A stretch of 44,631 nucleotides of DNA from JBLHGU01 sp047615875 (GTDB taxonomy: Bacteria > Pseudomonadota > Gammaproteobacteria > Arenicellales > CAJQKF01). Every line of letters starts with the position of its first letter. Positions within the stretch are counted from its first letter, which is position 1. Both the position numbers and the translations under genes were made by a program. Positions 33,865 to 41,235 of the stretch are shown piece after piece. The notes below the pieces were generated by a model. It was not told the DNA's origin. It was given only the letters and a program-made list of their open reading frames with translations, and searched no databases. The DNA is taken from assembly GCA_047615875.1 (NCBI GenBank), contig JBLHGU010000023.1, forward strand, positions 1-44,631, written 5' to 3'.

Positions 33865-36222
33865 TTGCTTTCCATCCTCGATTCACTACGTGTTAAACCA
33901 CCTGAAATTAATGTCACTGAGGCAGCGGTTATTGCTCAGAAGCATTTTGGCATCAATGGGCAGGCTAAATTTCTTGGCGGTGAAAGAGATAGTAACTTTT
34001 TGATTCAAAGTCGCACTGCCAGCGTCACACTGAAAATTGCCAACCAGGTAGAGAATGACCAGATTCTGGAATTGCAAAGTGGTGCACTGCAACATATTGA
34101 GCAGCATAGTCCCTGGGTTTCCACTCCGCGAGTTGTCCGAACTGTTGATAATGAACAGTGGGCCTTGTTCCACTCTGAGGATGGCCAATTACTCAGATCC
34201 AGGGTTTTTACTTTCATTCCTGGCAGGCAAATTATGCAGGGTGAATCAGACGCAGGACTGCTGTTTAATCTGGGATGTGATATTGCGAAACTAAACCTGG
34301 CCCTACGAGGGTATATGCATCCTTCGGCCCAACACCGGTTGGGCTGGGATACTCAATCGCTTGATCAGCTCGCAAACCTCGTCAGTTACATTAGTGATTC
34401 TGAAGAGCGACAACTGATAAACAGAGTCTTGGTTAGATTCTCGAAAATTGTCAAGCCACAACTCCCAGGCTGTCGAAGCCAGGTGATTCATAACGATATA
34501 AGCTTCCATAATGTTGCTGTAAGTCTGCAAGACCCTGCAGAGATTGCCGGAATATTCGACTTCGGCGATATGATTTATGGACCACTAATTCAGGATGTCG
34601 GCAATGCTGCCGCAGAGATACCTGCCGGGTGTTCCGATCAATTATCTGCTAGTGCAGGAATTATAGCTGGGTTTCATTCAGTACTACCTCTGGAAGAAAA
34701 GGAACTCGAATTGTTGCCGGATATGATGGCATCCAGACTTGCCGCGTGTTTATTGTTAGGCGCCTGGTCGGATAGTGAGACTAGTTGGGTTGATGAACGG
34801 GATCATATGGATAGCTGGAAGCAAAATTGCATCAGCATGCTCAAAGCGATACTGAATGAACCAGAGTATGGTTTTGAGAATCTCATAAGAAGTGCCTGTG
34901 GTTTAGCAGTTAAATCGCAACCAGTTGGTTTCAGGCAAGATCAGACTGATGCGCTATGGCAACAACGACAGCACTATCTAGGAAACGCAAATTATTTTGC
35001 ATACGATAAACCGATTCATATGGTTAGAGGACAGGGCGTCTGGCTATATGGTGCCGATGGAACGAAGTACCTCGATGCTTATAACAATGTGCCCAATGCT
35101 GGCCATTGTCATCCGCGCATTACTGAAGCTATAAGTCGACAAACGGCTACTCTCAATACCAATACTCGCTATCTTTATGATGTGGTCTCAGAGTATGCAG
35201 AAAAGATTAGCAGTACGCTGCCAGATGGGCTGGACAGTTGTTTTTTTGTTTCTTCAGGTAGTGAAGCGAATGATCTGGCCTGGCGACTTGCTACATCCTG
35301 GACTGGTAACGCCGGCGGGTTGGTGCTGAATAATGCCTATCACGGTATCACTGAACTCACCTACGCTTTATCGCCTGCAGAATCACGCGGTAGCAAGCGA
35401 ACTTTTCCACACATGGAGTACTTCGCAGCACCGGACGACTTTCGCGGGCAATGGAAGCGTGACGTTGCTGACCGAGGGTTTCGATATGCACAATATGCTG
35501 AAGAGGCTATAACCAGGCTAGCGCAACGAGACTTCAAGCCCGCCGCGCTGTTTCTCGATATGATTATGAGTTCCAATGGCGTTATTGTGCCGCCACCTGG
35601 CTATCTCGAGGAATTATTTTCAATCGTTCGAAAGGCCGGTGGCCTGTGTGTAGCTGATGAGGTTCAGTCAGGTTTTGGACGCACGGGAAAACACATGTGG
35701 GGTTTTGAGTTTAGCGATGTGACACCAGATATCGTTACTTTTGGTAAACCCATTGCGGGTGGTTATCCCATGGGTCTGGTTGTTACCCGTAGAGAAATTG
35801 CACAAAAGTTTGAGCAACAAGGTGGTTTCTTTAGCACTACCGGCGGCAATCCGGTAGCCTGTGCAGCGGCATCGGCTATGCTGGATGTTATCAAGAATGA
35901 GAGCCTTATGGAAAATGCTCAGGCAATGGGTGAGCTTCTTATGGGTGGCCTTACTCATCTGGCCAAACAACATACTTTGATCGGGGATGTACGAGGCAGT
36001 GGTCTATTTATTGGGGTCGAGCTAGTTGGTGACTCTGAAAGTCTTCGTCCAGCAATTCATGAAACCGATAAGCTGGTCAACTTATTGCGAGACCATGGTG
36101 TACTTACAGGTATAGATGGGGCGCACAATAATGTTCTGAAAATTCGTCCCCCGCTGGTAATTAATGAACGTCATGTTGCGATCTTTCTGCAAACGCTAGA
36201 AAAAGTATTAGCCTTGCCTTAA
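33865..36222 (+). CDS. APH-type kinase fused to class III aminotransferase/phospho-lyase
   Basis: A 785-residue bifunctional protein. Residues about 15-335 form an aminoglycoside-phosphotransferase-like small-molecule kinase, with catalytic H209-N-D211 and N216 (VIHNDISFHN) and metal site D232 (IFDFGDM). Residues about 360-785 form a class III PLP enzyme with VSSGSEANDLAWRLA, ADEVQSGFGRTGK and PLP lysine K628 (VTFGKPIAGGYPMG). Such fusions are known relatives of the hydroxylysine kinase and phospho-lyase pair, so phosphorylation of an amino alcohol followed by elimination of phosphate and ammonia is likely. A peptidase M23-like domain found in longer homologues is absent. The best start is TTG 33865 with a weak ribosome-binding site; the frame opens at 33814. 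Confidence 0.8.
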   Translation: MLSILDSLRVKPPEINVTEAAVIAQKHFGINGQAKFLGGERDSNFLIQSRTASVTLKIANQVENDQILELQSGALQHIEQHSPWVSTPRVVRTVDNEQWALFHSEDGQLLRSRVFTFIPGRQIMQGESDAGLLFNLGCDIAKLNLALRGYMHPSAQHRLGWDTQSLDQLANLVSYISDSEERQLINRVLVRFSKIVKPQLPGCRSQVIHNDISFHNVAVSLQDPAEIAGIFDFGDMIYGPLIQDVGNAAAEIPAGCSDQLSASAGIIAGFHSVLPLEEKELELLPDMMASRLAACLLLGAWSDSETSWVDERDHMDSWKQNCISMLKAILNEPEYGFENLIRSACGLAVKSQPVGFRQDQTDALWQQRQHYLGNANYFAYDKPIHMVRGQGVWLYGADGTKYLDAYNNVPNAGHCHPRITEAISRQTATLNTNTRYLYDVVSEYAEKISSTLPDGLDSCFFVSSGSEANDLAWRLATSWTGNAGGLVLNNAYHGITELTYALSPAESRGSKRTFPHMEYFAAPDDFRGQWKRDVADRGFRYAQYAEEAITRLAQRDFKPAALFLDMIMSSNGVIVPPPGYLEELFSIVRKAGGLCVADEVQSGFGRTGKHMWGFEFSDVTPDIVTFGKPIAGGYPMGLVVTRREIAQKFEQQGGFFSTTGGNPVACAAASAMLDVIKNESLMENAQAMGELLMGGLTHLAKQHTLIGDVRGSGLFIGVELVGDSESLRPAIHETDKLVNLLRDHGVLTGIDGAHNNVLKIRPPLVINERHVAIFLQTLEKVLALP

Positions 36223-36242
36223 CCGGCTACCAACCGCCAGAA

Positions 36243-36452
36243 ATCGTTCATAACAATCTGCTTTCCATGGTTAATCAGAAAGTAGCTAAAGGAATGCTGG
36301 TCCAGTTTGGAGCAAAAGTTAATCTGGTAGCCGATGGCCAGGAGGAGCTAAAATATTTGTGTGAAATACCTGTCAATCTGATTTGTTAGATGCCGGTAAT
36401 GGGTGGCTAAAAAGCGACCAGGCATATTCGTAACCCCGCAACCGAAAACATT
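36243..36452 (+). pseudogene. Decayed response-regulator receiver domain
   Basis: Translation in the frame of 36243 gives VNQKVAKGMLVQFGAKVNLV, then ADGQEELKYL, then an in-frame TAG at 36387, MPVMGG, a TAA at 36408 and KATRHIRNP. This is the typical order of a receiver domain (NxxNQKVA..G..V..A.NG.EA, DxQMPVMDG, ATRxIR). The segment just before MPVMGG is disrupted, so the phosphorylated aspartate is missing. No intact kinase or output domain adjoins it. It is a remnant of a hybrid kinase or regulator, following the fusion gene by about 20 bases. Confidence 0.8.
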
Positions 36453-36493
36453 AATTTCTATAAATTCTATAATTACCATGAAAATCTAGAATG

Positions 36494-36677
36494 GCACTAA
36501 GTTAAGCCTGTTCAGTTACTTTAGGGTGGGTGGAACCCATCACTTTGATAAAGGAAATCCTCAGGGATTGGTCGTGCCTCCTAATTCTCGTTTTGATGGG
36601 TTTCACCCATCCTACAACAGGTTGCAGGAAACTCCTCAGCGCAGATAATACCCTGCTAGTAACTCTTAACTTAGTGC
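36494..36677. repeat. Outer 13-bp inverted repeat enclosing a palindromic pair
   Basis: GCACTAAGTTAAG at 36494-36506 and its exact complement at 36665-36677 enclose the repeat pair at 36522-36615. Ten bases of the same word (CTAAGTTAAG) recur at 36810-36819 just after the next pair. The arrangement looks like a small non-coding mobile unit, but no target-site duplication was established. Confidence 0.6.
36522..36615. repeat. Paired palindromic repeat (REP/BIME-like), TAGGGTGGGTG type
   Basis: The left arm at 36522-36541 and right arm at 36595-36614 are inverted copies matching at 18 of 20 positions, with a 53-base spacer. The sequence family (GATGGGTTTCACCCATCC) is the same as the pair at 15643. 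Confidence 0.85.
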
Positions 36678-36696
36678 TATCAATTCCCCGAAGAAA

Positions 36697-36806
36697 GTAG
36701 GATGTGGTGAGATACGAACCGCATCAGTGGTGGTTTATCTAGATGAGATATTCTCCTGTCCCTTCGTTTTCTCGATCGATGCGGTTCGTGCCTCACCACA
36801 TCCTAC
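36697..36806. repeat. Paired palindromic repeat, GTAGGATGTGGTGAG type
   Basis: Left arm 36697-36725 and right arm 36778-36806 are inverted copies matching at 27 of 29 positions, with a 52-base spacer. The tip GTAGGATG is shared with the other pairs, but the inner part (CGAACCGCATC) defines a second subfamily. This type of palindrome is typical of REP elements spread by RAYT transposases, none of which is in the window. Confidence 0.85.
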
Positions 36807-37065
36807 GTGCTAAGTTAAGGCTGGGACCCCATCATTCGAACTTAGGTCGCAACGGGCACTGCCCGCTAGGTACAATGTTGAGGGTGGAAAGCCGATGAAG
36901 GACCAGTCAATTAGGTGTCGCATGGCCCACTAGACAGGTTTTTCAATGACTCGTTACGTTCGAATCGATAAAAACACAATCGCCAACACAATCGCCAACT
37001 TGACGCAATCGACCTGCTGGCGCACACTAGACTTATATGCAAAATAGTTTTTTGTAATTAAATAA

Positions 37066-37224
37066 CTACAGTTTGCTGAACAACTATTGAGCAGGGATAG
37101 GAATTTGTTCAGACATTGGTTCGTACGAACCACCGGTGAAAGTAGCTATGCGGGCTTACCGACGGAAGTGTTTGTACTGCATGAGCGCTCGCTTAAGAAT
37201 AAATATACGTGGTGGACTAGTTAA
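37066..37224 (+). pseudogene. Possible remnant of a protein C-terminus
   Basis: The frame is open from 37066 to a TAA at 37222-37224, giving a protein-like sequence with FVRTTGESSYAGLPTEVFVL and HERSLKNKYTWWTS. No good start with a ribosome-binding site is seen; TTG at 37087 is the only possibility. It could be a decayed gene end or a chance open frame. I do not recognise the family. Confidence 0.3.
37117..37132. promoter_or_regulatory. Perfect palindrome TGGTTCGTACGAACCA
   Basis: A 16-bp perfect palindrome, 173 bases upstream of the sensory operon starting at 37306. It could be an operator for a dimeric repressor. It overlaps the possible coding remnant at 37066-37224. Confidence 0.45.
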
Positions 37225-37305
37225 AATGCCCTTTTACAGATGGTCGAATTACAAGTGTTCGGAGTGTTGCTGCGCAGGTCATTCCAAAATTTATGAGAAT
37301 ATTTA

Positions 37306-37953
37306 ATGGCCGACTCGGCATTCGTTCCGAAAAGTGAGCTATTTAAGCAGCTCAGACAAATAGTTAATCGCAGGGAGACCGGGTTTGTTACCATTCTGGC
37401 GGATAACAAGCGCTCGGTTTTGCTACGGTTCTCACAGGGCAAACTTACCCATTCCCACTGTCGTTCAAAGGATGTAGGGGAAGCCATACACGTGCTTACT
37501 GAATGTAATGCCGTAAAATTTAGTTACGCTCCCGCTCCGGTGGAAAATCGACCGGAATTAATGCCTACTGAAGCTTTTATTGAACTGCTCGATCCGGGCA
37601 GTGAAAGCTTAAGTAGTGCGCCAGCAGGCCCTGATGATTTGTTTCAGCAACCTCAGCCAGGATATGCGCCCCCTGAACAAACCGGAGAGATTATCGCGCC
37701 ACTGGCAGCTATTCTGAATGAGGGTTATGCCAGTCCAGGCGCTGGCAGTCAGATAAGTCCGGATATGAAAAATACGCTGATTGACTTTGCCCTCAAATAC
37801 ATGGGGCCTATCGCGCCAATGGTTGTGGATGAGGCAACTGAATTTTCCAACGATCTTGGCAGGGCTATCGACTATATTGCCAATCAGATTCCAGACGGTA
37901 CCCAGGCATCACAATTTCGAAGTGAAGCAGGTCAGCATTTTGGTAATTATTAA
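37306..37953 (+). CDS. Cytoplasmic protein of unknown function, signalling-associated
   Basis: A 215-residue protein with no signal peptide or membrane segment. The N-terminal ~90 residues (LFKQLRQIVNRRETGFVTIL, RSVLLRFSQGKLTHSHCRSK, GEAIHVLTECNAVKFSYAP) resemble DUF4388/PATAN-like modules found with signalling proteins. A Pro/Gln/Ser-rich linker follows, then a helical C-terminus (FALKYMGPIAPMVVDEATEF, AIDYIANQIPDGTQASQF) resembling a domain attached to the ends of bacterial protein kinases. It is the first gene of an operon with a HAMP membrane protein and a periplasmic binding protein. Family assignments are from memory of patterns and need a profile search. Confidence 0.6.
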   Translation: MADSAFVPKSELFKQLRQIVNRRETGFVTILADNKRSVLLRFSQGKLTHSHCRSKDVGEAIHVLTECNAVKFSYAPAPVENRPELMPTEAFIELLDPGSESLSSAPAGPDDLFQQPQPGYAPPEQTGEIIAPLAAILNEGYASPGAGSQISPDMKNTLIDFALKYMGPIAPMVVDEATEFSNDLGRAIDYIANQIPDGTQASQFRSEAGQHFGNY

Positions 37954-38018
37954 TTTTTAATTATTTCTTAAAAACAATTTTATTTATAACAATTACTTTA
38001 ACCGGAGGACGATAAAGC

Positions 38019-38750
38019 ATGGCAACTCGCATTTCCTGGTACAGCAAAATACGTACCAAAATTACCACGGCTATATTTTTGACAACAACTATCGTGGTGG
38101 GGGCCGCAGGGTATTTCGCCTATGTTTATACTGAACAAACCAAAACAGCGGAGTTGAATCAGCTGGCCGAAGCTACCGCGATTGCTATGTCTCAGCATTT
38201 GGTTATTCCAATGTGGGACGTAGACTACGAACTGGCTGGAAAATTGCTGGAAGCGGAAATGAACGATGGAAAAATTTCCGGTATTGTGGTTAGAGACGAA
38301 GATAAGCGAACATTGTTCGCAGCCCGCGAACGGGACGGCAGTGGAAGTGTGATTGATTCCAGCGGCAGTATTGTTGGTAACAATATTTCGTCTACCCAGG
38401 ATGTTATTAACGGCGACAAGAATATCGGCACTGTGGCTATTTTCATCACCACAGATTTTCTGACGGTCGAGCTAGAGCAGTTCAGAAATGCGATTGTGGT
38501 TATCGTAATTGGTCTCAACTTCGTGATCTATTTGACACTAACATTGTTTTTGAACGGCATTTTGATCAGGCCGCTGCGTGAGCTTGAAGAAAGCGCGGAA
38601 AGAATGAGTAAGGGTGAACTCGGACAACCTATCAGAGTGCGATCTCAGGATGAAATAGGATCATTAGCGTCAACTCTTGAATTGATGCGTAACAGTTTAA
38701 ATATGGCGATAAATCGTATTCGAGCAGACAGCCGAAAAGGCACGGGTTAG
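38019..38750 (+). CDS. Membrane sensor with periplasmic domain and HAMP, no output domain
   Basis: A 243-residue inner-membrane protein. The first membrane helix is at about residues 16-38, the periplasmic sensor is about 39-150 and includes HLVIPMWDVDYELAGKLLEAEM, typical of such sensors, and the second helix is about 152-180. A HAMP domain follows (LIRPLRELEESAERMSKGELGQP, DEIGSLASTLELMRNSL). The protein ends about 15 residues after HAMP, so kinase, cyclase or chemotaxis output is missing. A strong GGAGG site precedes the ATG. It lies 65 bases after the unknown gene and 52 before the binding protein. It may signal through a partner protein. Confidence 0.82.
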   Translation: MATRISWYSKIRTKITTAIFLTTTIVVGAAGYFAYVYTEQTKTAELNQLAEATAIAMSQHLVIPMWDVDYELAGKLLEAEMNDGKISGIVVRDEDKRTLFAARERDGSGSVIDSSGSIVGNNISSTQDVINGDKNIGTVAIFITTDFLTVELEQFRNAIVVIVIGLNFVIYLTLTLFLNGILIRPLRELEESAERMSKGELGQPIRVRSQDEIGSLASTLELMRNSLNMAINRIRADSRKGTG

Positions 38751-38802
38751 ATGTTATGTGGACTGATTAGCAATTCAGAAACAGACTATTGGAGAGAACT
38801 AA

Positions 38803-39549
38803 ATGAACCTAATTAAAGTTTTTGCGTTAACGTTGTTAACTAGCACGTTGTTCGTTTCGAGCTACAGCTATGCCCGAAATATTACCGGGGTGACTACTGA
38901 ATGGGCACCGCACTATGGCTCTGTGCTGGAAGATGGCGGCGCATTAACAGTAATCACCAGAGAAGCTTTTAAACGTAAAGGTCACTCGGCAAATGTTAAT
39001 TTTATTCCCTGGAATCGTGCGCTCAAGGATGTAGTGGATGGTAAAGAGGATTTTGTCATGGGGGCATACTATAACCAGGATAGAGCGAAAGCTTATATTA
39101 TGAGCGATCCTATCTATGCGGTTGAAGTAGTACTGGTTGCGCTTGATACCATAAGCTCTAAGACATACAAAGGATTAGATGATCTCAGGCCCTTCACCAT
39201 TGGTGTGAGTCGAGGGTACGCAAACTCTGAAGAGTTTGATGGAGCAGACTTTCTAACCAAAGAAGCTGCCAGAAACCCGATGTTGAATCTGCGTAAGCTG
39301 TTTAGAAATCGCCTTGATATCGTGGCTGGTGCGCGTGATATTATTCTTTATGAAGCTCGCAAAGAAGATTTAAACACCAGTAGAATGATAGTTTTGCAGC
39401 CACCATTAAAAAGTAACGATCTCTACCTAATGGCCTCAAGAAGCATACCGGATGGCCAGAGAATTATAGACGATTTTAACTCGGCACTTGCTGAGATGAG
39501 AGCGGACGGTACATATGATGCTATTTTGGGGAAGTATCTAAGTCGATAG
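38803..39549 (+). CDS. Periplasmic solute-binding protein, family 3-like
   Basis: A 248-residue periplasmic protein with a signal peptide (about 1-24, cleavage near SYSYA). The mature sequence has the family 3 amino-acid-binding fold pattern: GVTTEWAPHYGSVLEDGGALTVITREAFKRKG, VNFIPWNRALKDVVDGKEDFVMGAYY, and a C-terminal lobe ending IIDDFNSALAEMRADGTYDAILGKYL. No permease or ATPase adjoins it. With the HAMP protein before it, a role in ligand sensing rather than transport is likely. GGAGAG precedes the ATG. A strong terminator follows. The ligand is unknown. Confidence 0.82.
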   Translation: MNLIKVFALTLLTSTLFVSSYSYARNITGVTTEWAPHYGSVLEDGGALTVITREAFKRKGHSANVNFIPWNRALKDVVDGKEDFVMGAYYNQDRAKAYIMSDPIYAVEVVLVALDTISSKTYKGLDDLRPFTIGVSRGYANSEEFDGADFLTKEAARNPMLNLRKLFRNRLDIVAGARDIILYEARKEDLNTSRMIVLQPPLKSNDLYLMASRSIPDGQRIIDDFNSALAEMRADGTYDAILGKYLSR

Positions 39550-39594
39550 TAAGTAAGTTGTCAGGATAGCTGGCGGAATAGTTTTGCAATAATA

Positions 39595-39625
39595 AAGAAA
39601 GGGCGGCTTAAGGCCGCCCTTTCTT
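39595..39625 (+). terminator. Strong intrinsic terminator after the sensory operon
   Basis: A 13-bp perfect stem (AAGAAAGGGCGGC with its complement), a five-base loop TTAAG, and a T-rich end TTTCTT. It lies 46 bases after the stop of the binding-protein gene. The flanking A and T runs could allow use in both directions. Confidence 0.88.
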
Positions 39626-39761
39626 ATGTTGGTGGCGTCGGAATTAGAGTTTCACCACCATAGCAGTAAATAATTACATGATCCTGGAATCTGCCGTTGC
39701 CTTCATTCGAAGCGGTTTACTGCGGATTCTAGGATTATAGTTTTAAGTTCGAAATATTTTG

Positions 39762-39877
39762 TTAGACAAATTTCATATTTATCGTTTATCTGAAATAATC
39801 CCGCCCCCAGATATTTGGGGTTTTAGGTAGCAGGGGATCGGCAGATCGTATCTTCGCTTTAGAACAACTTTGTCTAA
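39762..39877. promoter_or_regulatory. Spaced inverted repeat TTAGACAAA / TTTGTCTAA upstream of the second hpsN-like gene
   Basis: TTAGACAAA at 39762-39770 and its exact complement at 39869-39877 lie 98 bases apart in the 370-base gene-free interval 39550-39919. The copy nearest the gene ends 43 bases before its ATG. Two operator half-sites or a DNA loop are possible. Apart from this and the terminator nothing else was recognised in the interval. Confidence 0.4.
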
Positions 39878-39919
39878 AATGTCGGTTGTGTTGAATTTTA
39901 GCTTTCCTAGCCAGGATTA

Positions 39920-41230
39920 ATGAATATGTTACAAATTAAAAAACCAGAGCTTTCCCCCGAAGAGTCTGATCGACAAGTACGCGAAGCCGTAGAGTCGATG
40001 TTGGAAGATATCGGGGCCCGAGGGGAGCAGGCCATCCGTGATTTGGCGAAAAAATTCGATAACTGGGAAGGTGACTTCGTATTGAGCGATGACAAGCGGC
40101 AGCGCTTGATTGACTCGGTTCCTCAGTCCGTAAAAGACGATATTCAATTTGCCCACAAACAGGTTTTTCGATTTGCCGAAGCGCAACGCGACAGCATGCA
40201 ATCTTTCGAAATTGAATCACACCCGGGGGTTAAACTAGGTCAGCGTATCCTACCGGTGCAATCCGCCGGTTGTTATGTGCCTGGTGGACGCTATGCCCAT
40301 GCAGCCTCGGCCATTATGAGTGTGGCAACAGCCAAGGCTGCTGGTGTGCCCTTCGTGGTAGCAGCCTCGCCACCTCGAGGCGATTCCATCGACGCCGCTG
40401 TTTGTTATGCGATGGATTTAGCTGGTGCAGATATGATTCTCGAAATGGGCGGAGTACATGCGGTAGCCGCGATGACCTTTGGCCTGTTCACCGGCAAACC
40501 AGCGGACATCATTGTCGGCCCCGGTAATGCCTATGTTGCAGAAGCCAAACGAATTCTGTTTGGGCAGGTTGGTATTGATGTATTTGCCGGGCCTACTGAA
40601 TCTGCAATCATTGCTGATGATACTGCTGATGCTATGACCATTGCTGTGGATCTGACATCCCAGGCAGAGCACGGGGTCAACTCGCCCGTTTGGTTATTCA
40701 CCACATCGACAAAACTTGCCGAACACGTGGCTCAATTGGTGCCAAAGGTGGCTGCAGATATGCCAAATGCCGATGTGGTTAATCAGGCCTGGAGGGATTA
40801 TGGCGAGATCATCGTTTGCGACAGTCGTGAAGAGGTCGTGGAGGTTAGTGATAAATACGCCAGCGAGCACTTACAGGTTATGGCGGAAGATCTTGAATGG
40901 TGGAAGCAGAATTTAAATAACTATGGGTCGCTTTTTCTAGGTGAGGGCAGCACCGTTACGCATGGTGATAAATGTTCTGGTACAAACCATATTTTACCGA
41001 CCAAAAAAGCTGGCCGCTATAGCGGTGGGCTCAATGTGCAAAAATTTATGAAGGTACTCACCTACCAACAGATCGATGAGGCCGCTAACGAAGTTTTTAG
41101 TGCTGTAGCATCACGTATTTCCCGTATCGAGGGTATGGAAGGACATGCACGGGCCTGTGATTGGCGATTGCGTAAATACTTTCCAGAGCAAGATTGGGAT
41201 TTCGAAGTTTATGACCAGGTGAAGTATTAA
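39920..41230 (+). CDS. Second HpsN-like dehydrogenase (histidinol dehydrogenase family)
   Basis: A 436-residue paralogue of the enzyme at 21305, clearly in the HpsN group rather than HisD. It has CYVPGGRYAHAASAIMS, GPGNAYVAEAKRILFG and the zinc ligands in TSQAEHGVNS, GDKCSGTNHILPTKKAGRYS and EGMEGHARAC. It would oxidise a primary alcohol to the acid using NAD. It is not linked to suy genes but lies five bases before a DegT-family aminotransferase, so its substrate may be another alcohol, perhaps an amino- or keto-derivative of a C3 sulfonate. No histidine biosynthesis genes are near. Substrate unproven. Confidence 0.8.
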   Translation: MNMLQIKKPELSPEESDRQVREAVESMLEDIGARGEQAIRDLAKKFDNWEGDFVLSDDKRQRLIDSVPQSVKDDIQFAHKQVFRFAEAQRDSMQSFEIESHPGVKLGQRILPVQSAGCYVPGGRYAHAASAIMSVATAKAAGVPFVVAASPPRGDSIDAAVCYAMDLAGADMILEMGGVHAVAAMTFGLFTGKPADIIVGPGNAYVAEAKRILFGQVGIDVFAGPTESAIIADDTADAMTIAVDLTSQAEHGVNSPVWLFTTSTKLAEHVAQLVPKVAADMPNADVVNQAWRDYGEIIVCDSREEVVEVSDKYASEHLQVMAEDLEWWKQNLNNYGSLFLGEGSTVTHGDKCSGTNHILPTKKAGRYSGGLNVQKFMKVLTYQQIDEAANEVFSAVASRISRIEGMEGHARACDWRLRKYFPEQDWDFEVYDQVKY

Positions 41231-41235
41231 AGATT

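Noticed and set aside
33779..34003. Open frame of 74 codons overlapping the start of the kinase fusion
   Set aside because: It lies in another frame over the conserved kinase N-terminus and has no domain pattern.
36494..36819. CRISPR array
   Set aside because: The repeats are inverted pairs with unequal subfamilies, not direct repeats with unique spacers, and no cas genes are present.
36820..36945. Possible structured RNA or riboswitch after the repeat cluster
   Set aside because: A small hairpin (GGGC-ACT-GCCC) is present, but no conserved riboswitch or ncRNA core was recognised.
36946..37047. Short frame MTRYVRIDKN.. with NTIANTIAN repeat
   Set aside because: Only 33 codons, no convincing ribosome-binding site, and the repeat comes from a 12-bp DNA tandem duplication at 36973-36996. 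Not enough evidence for a gene.
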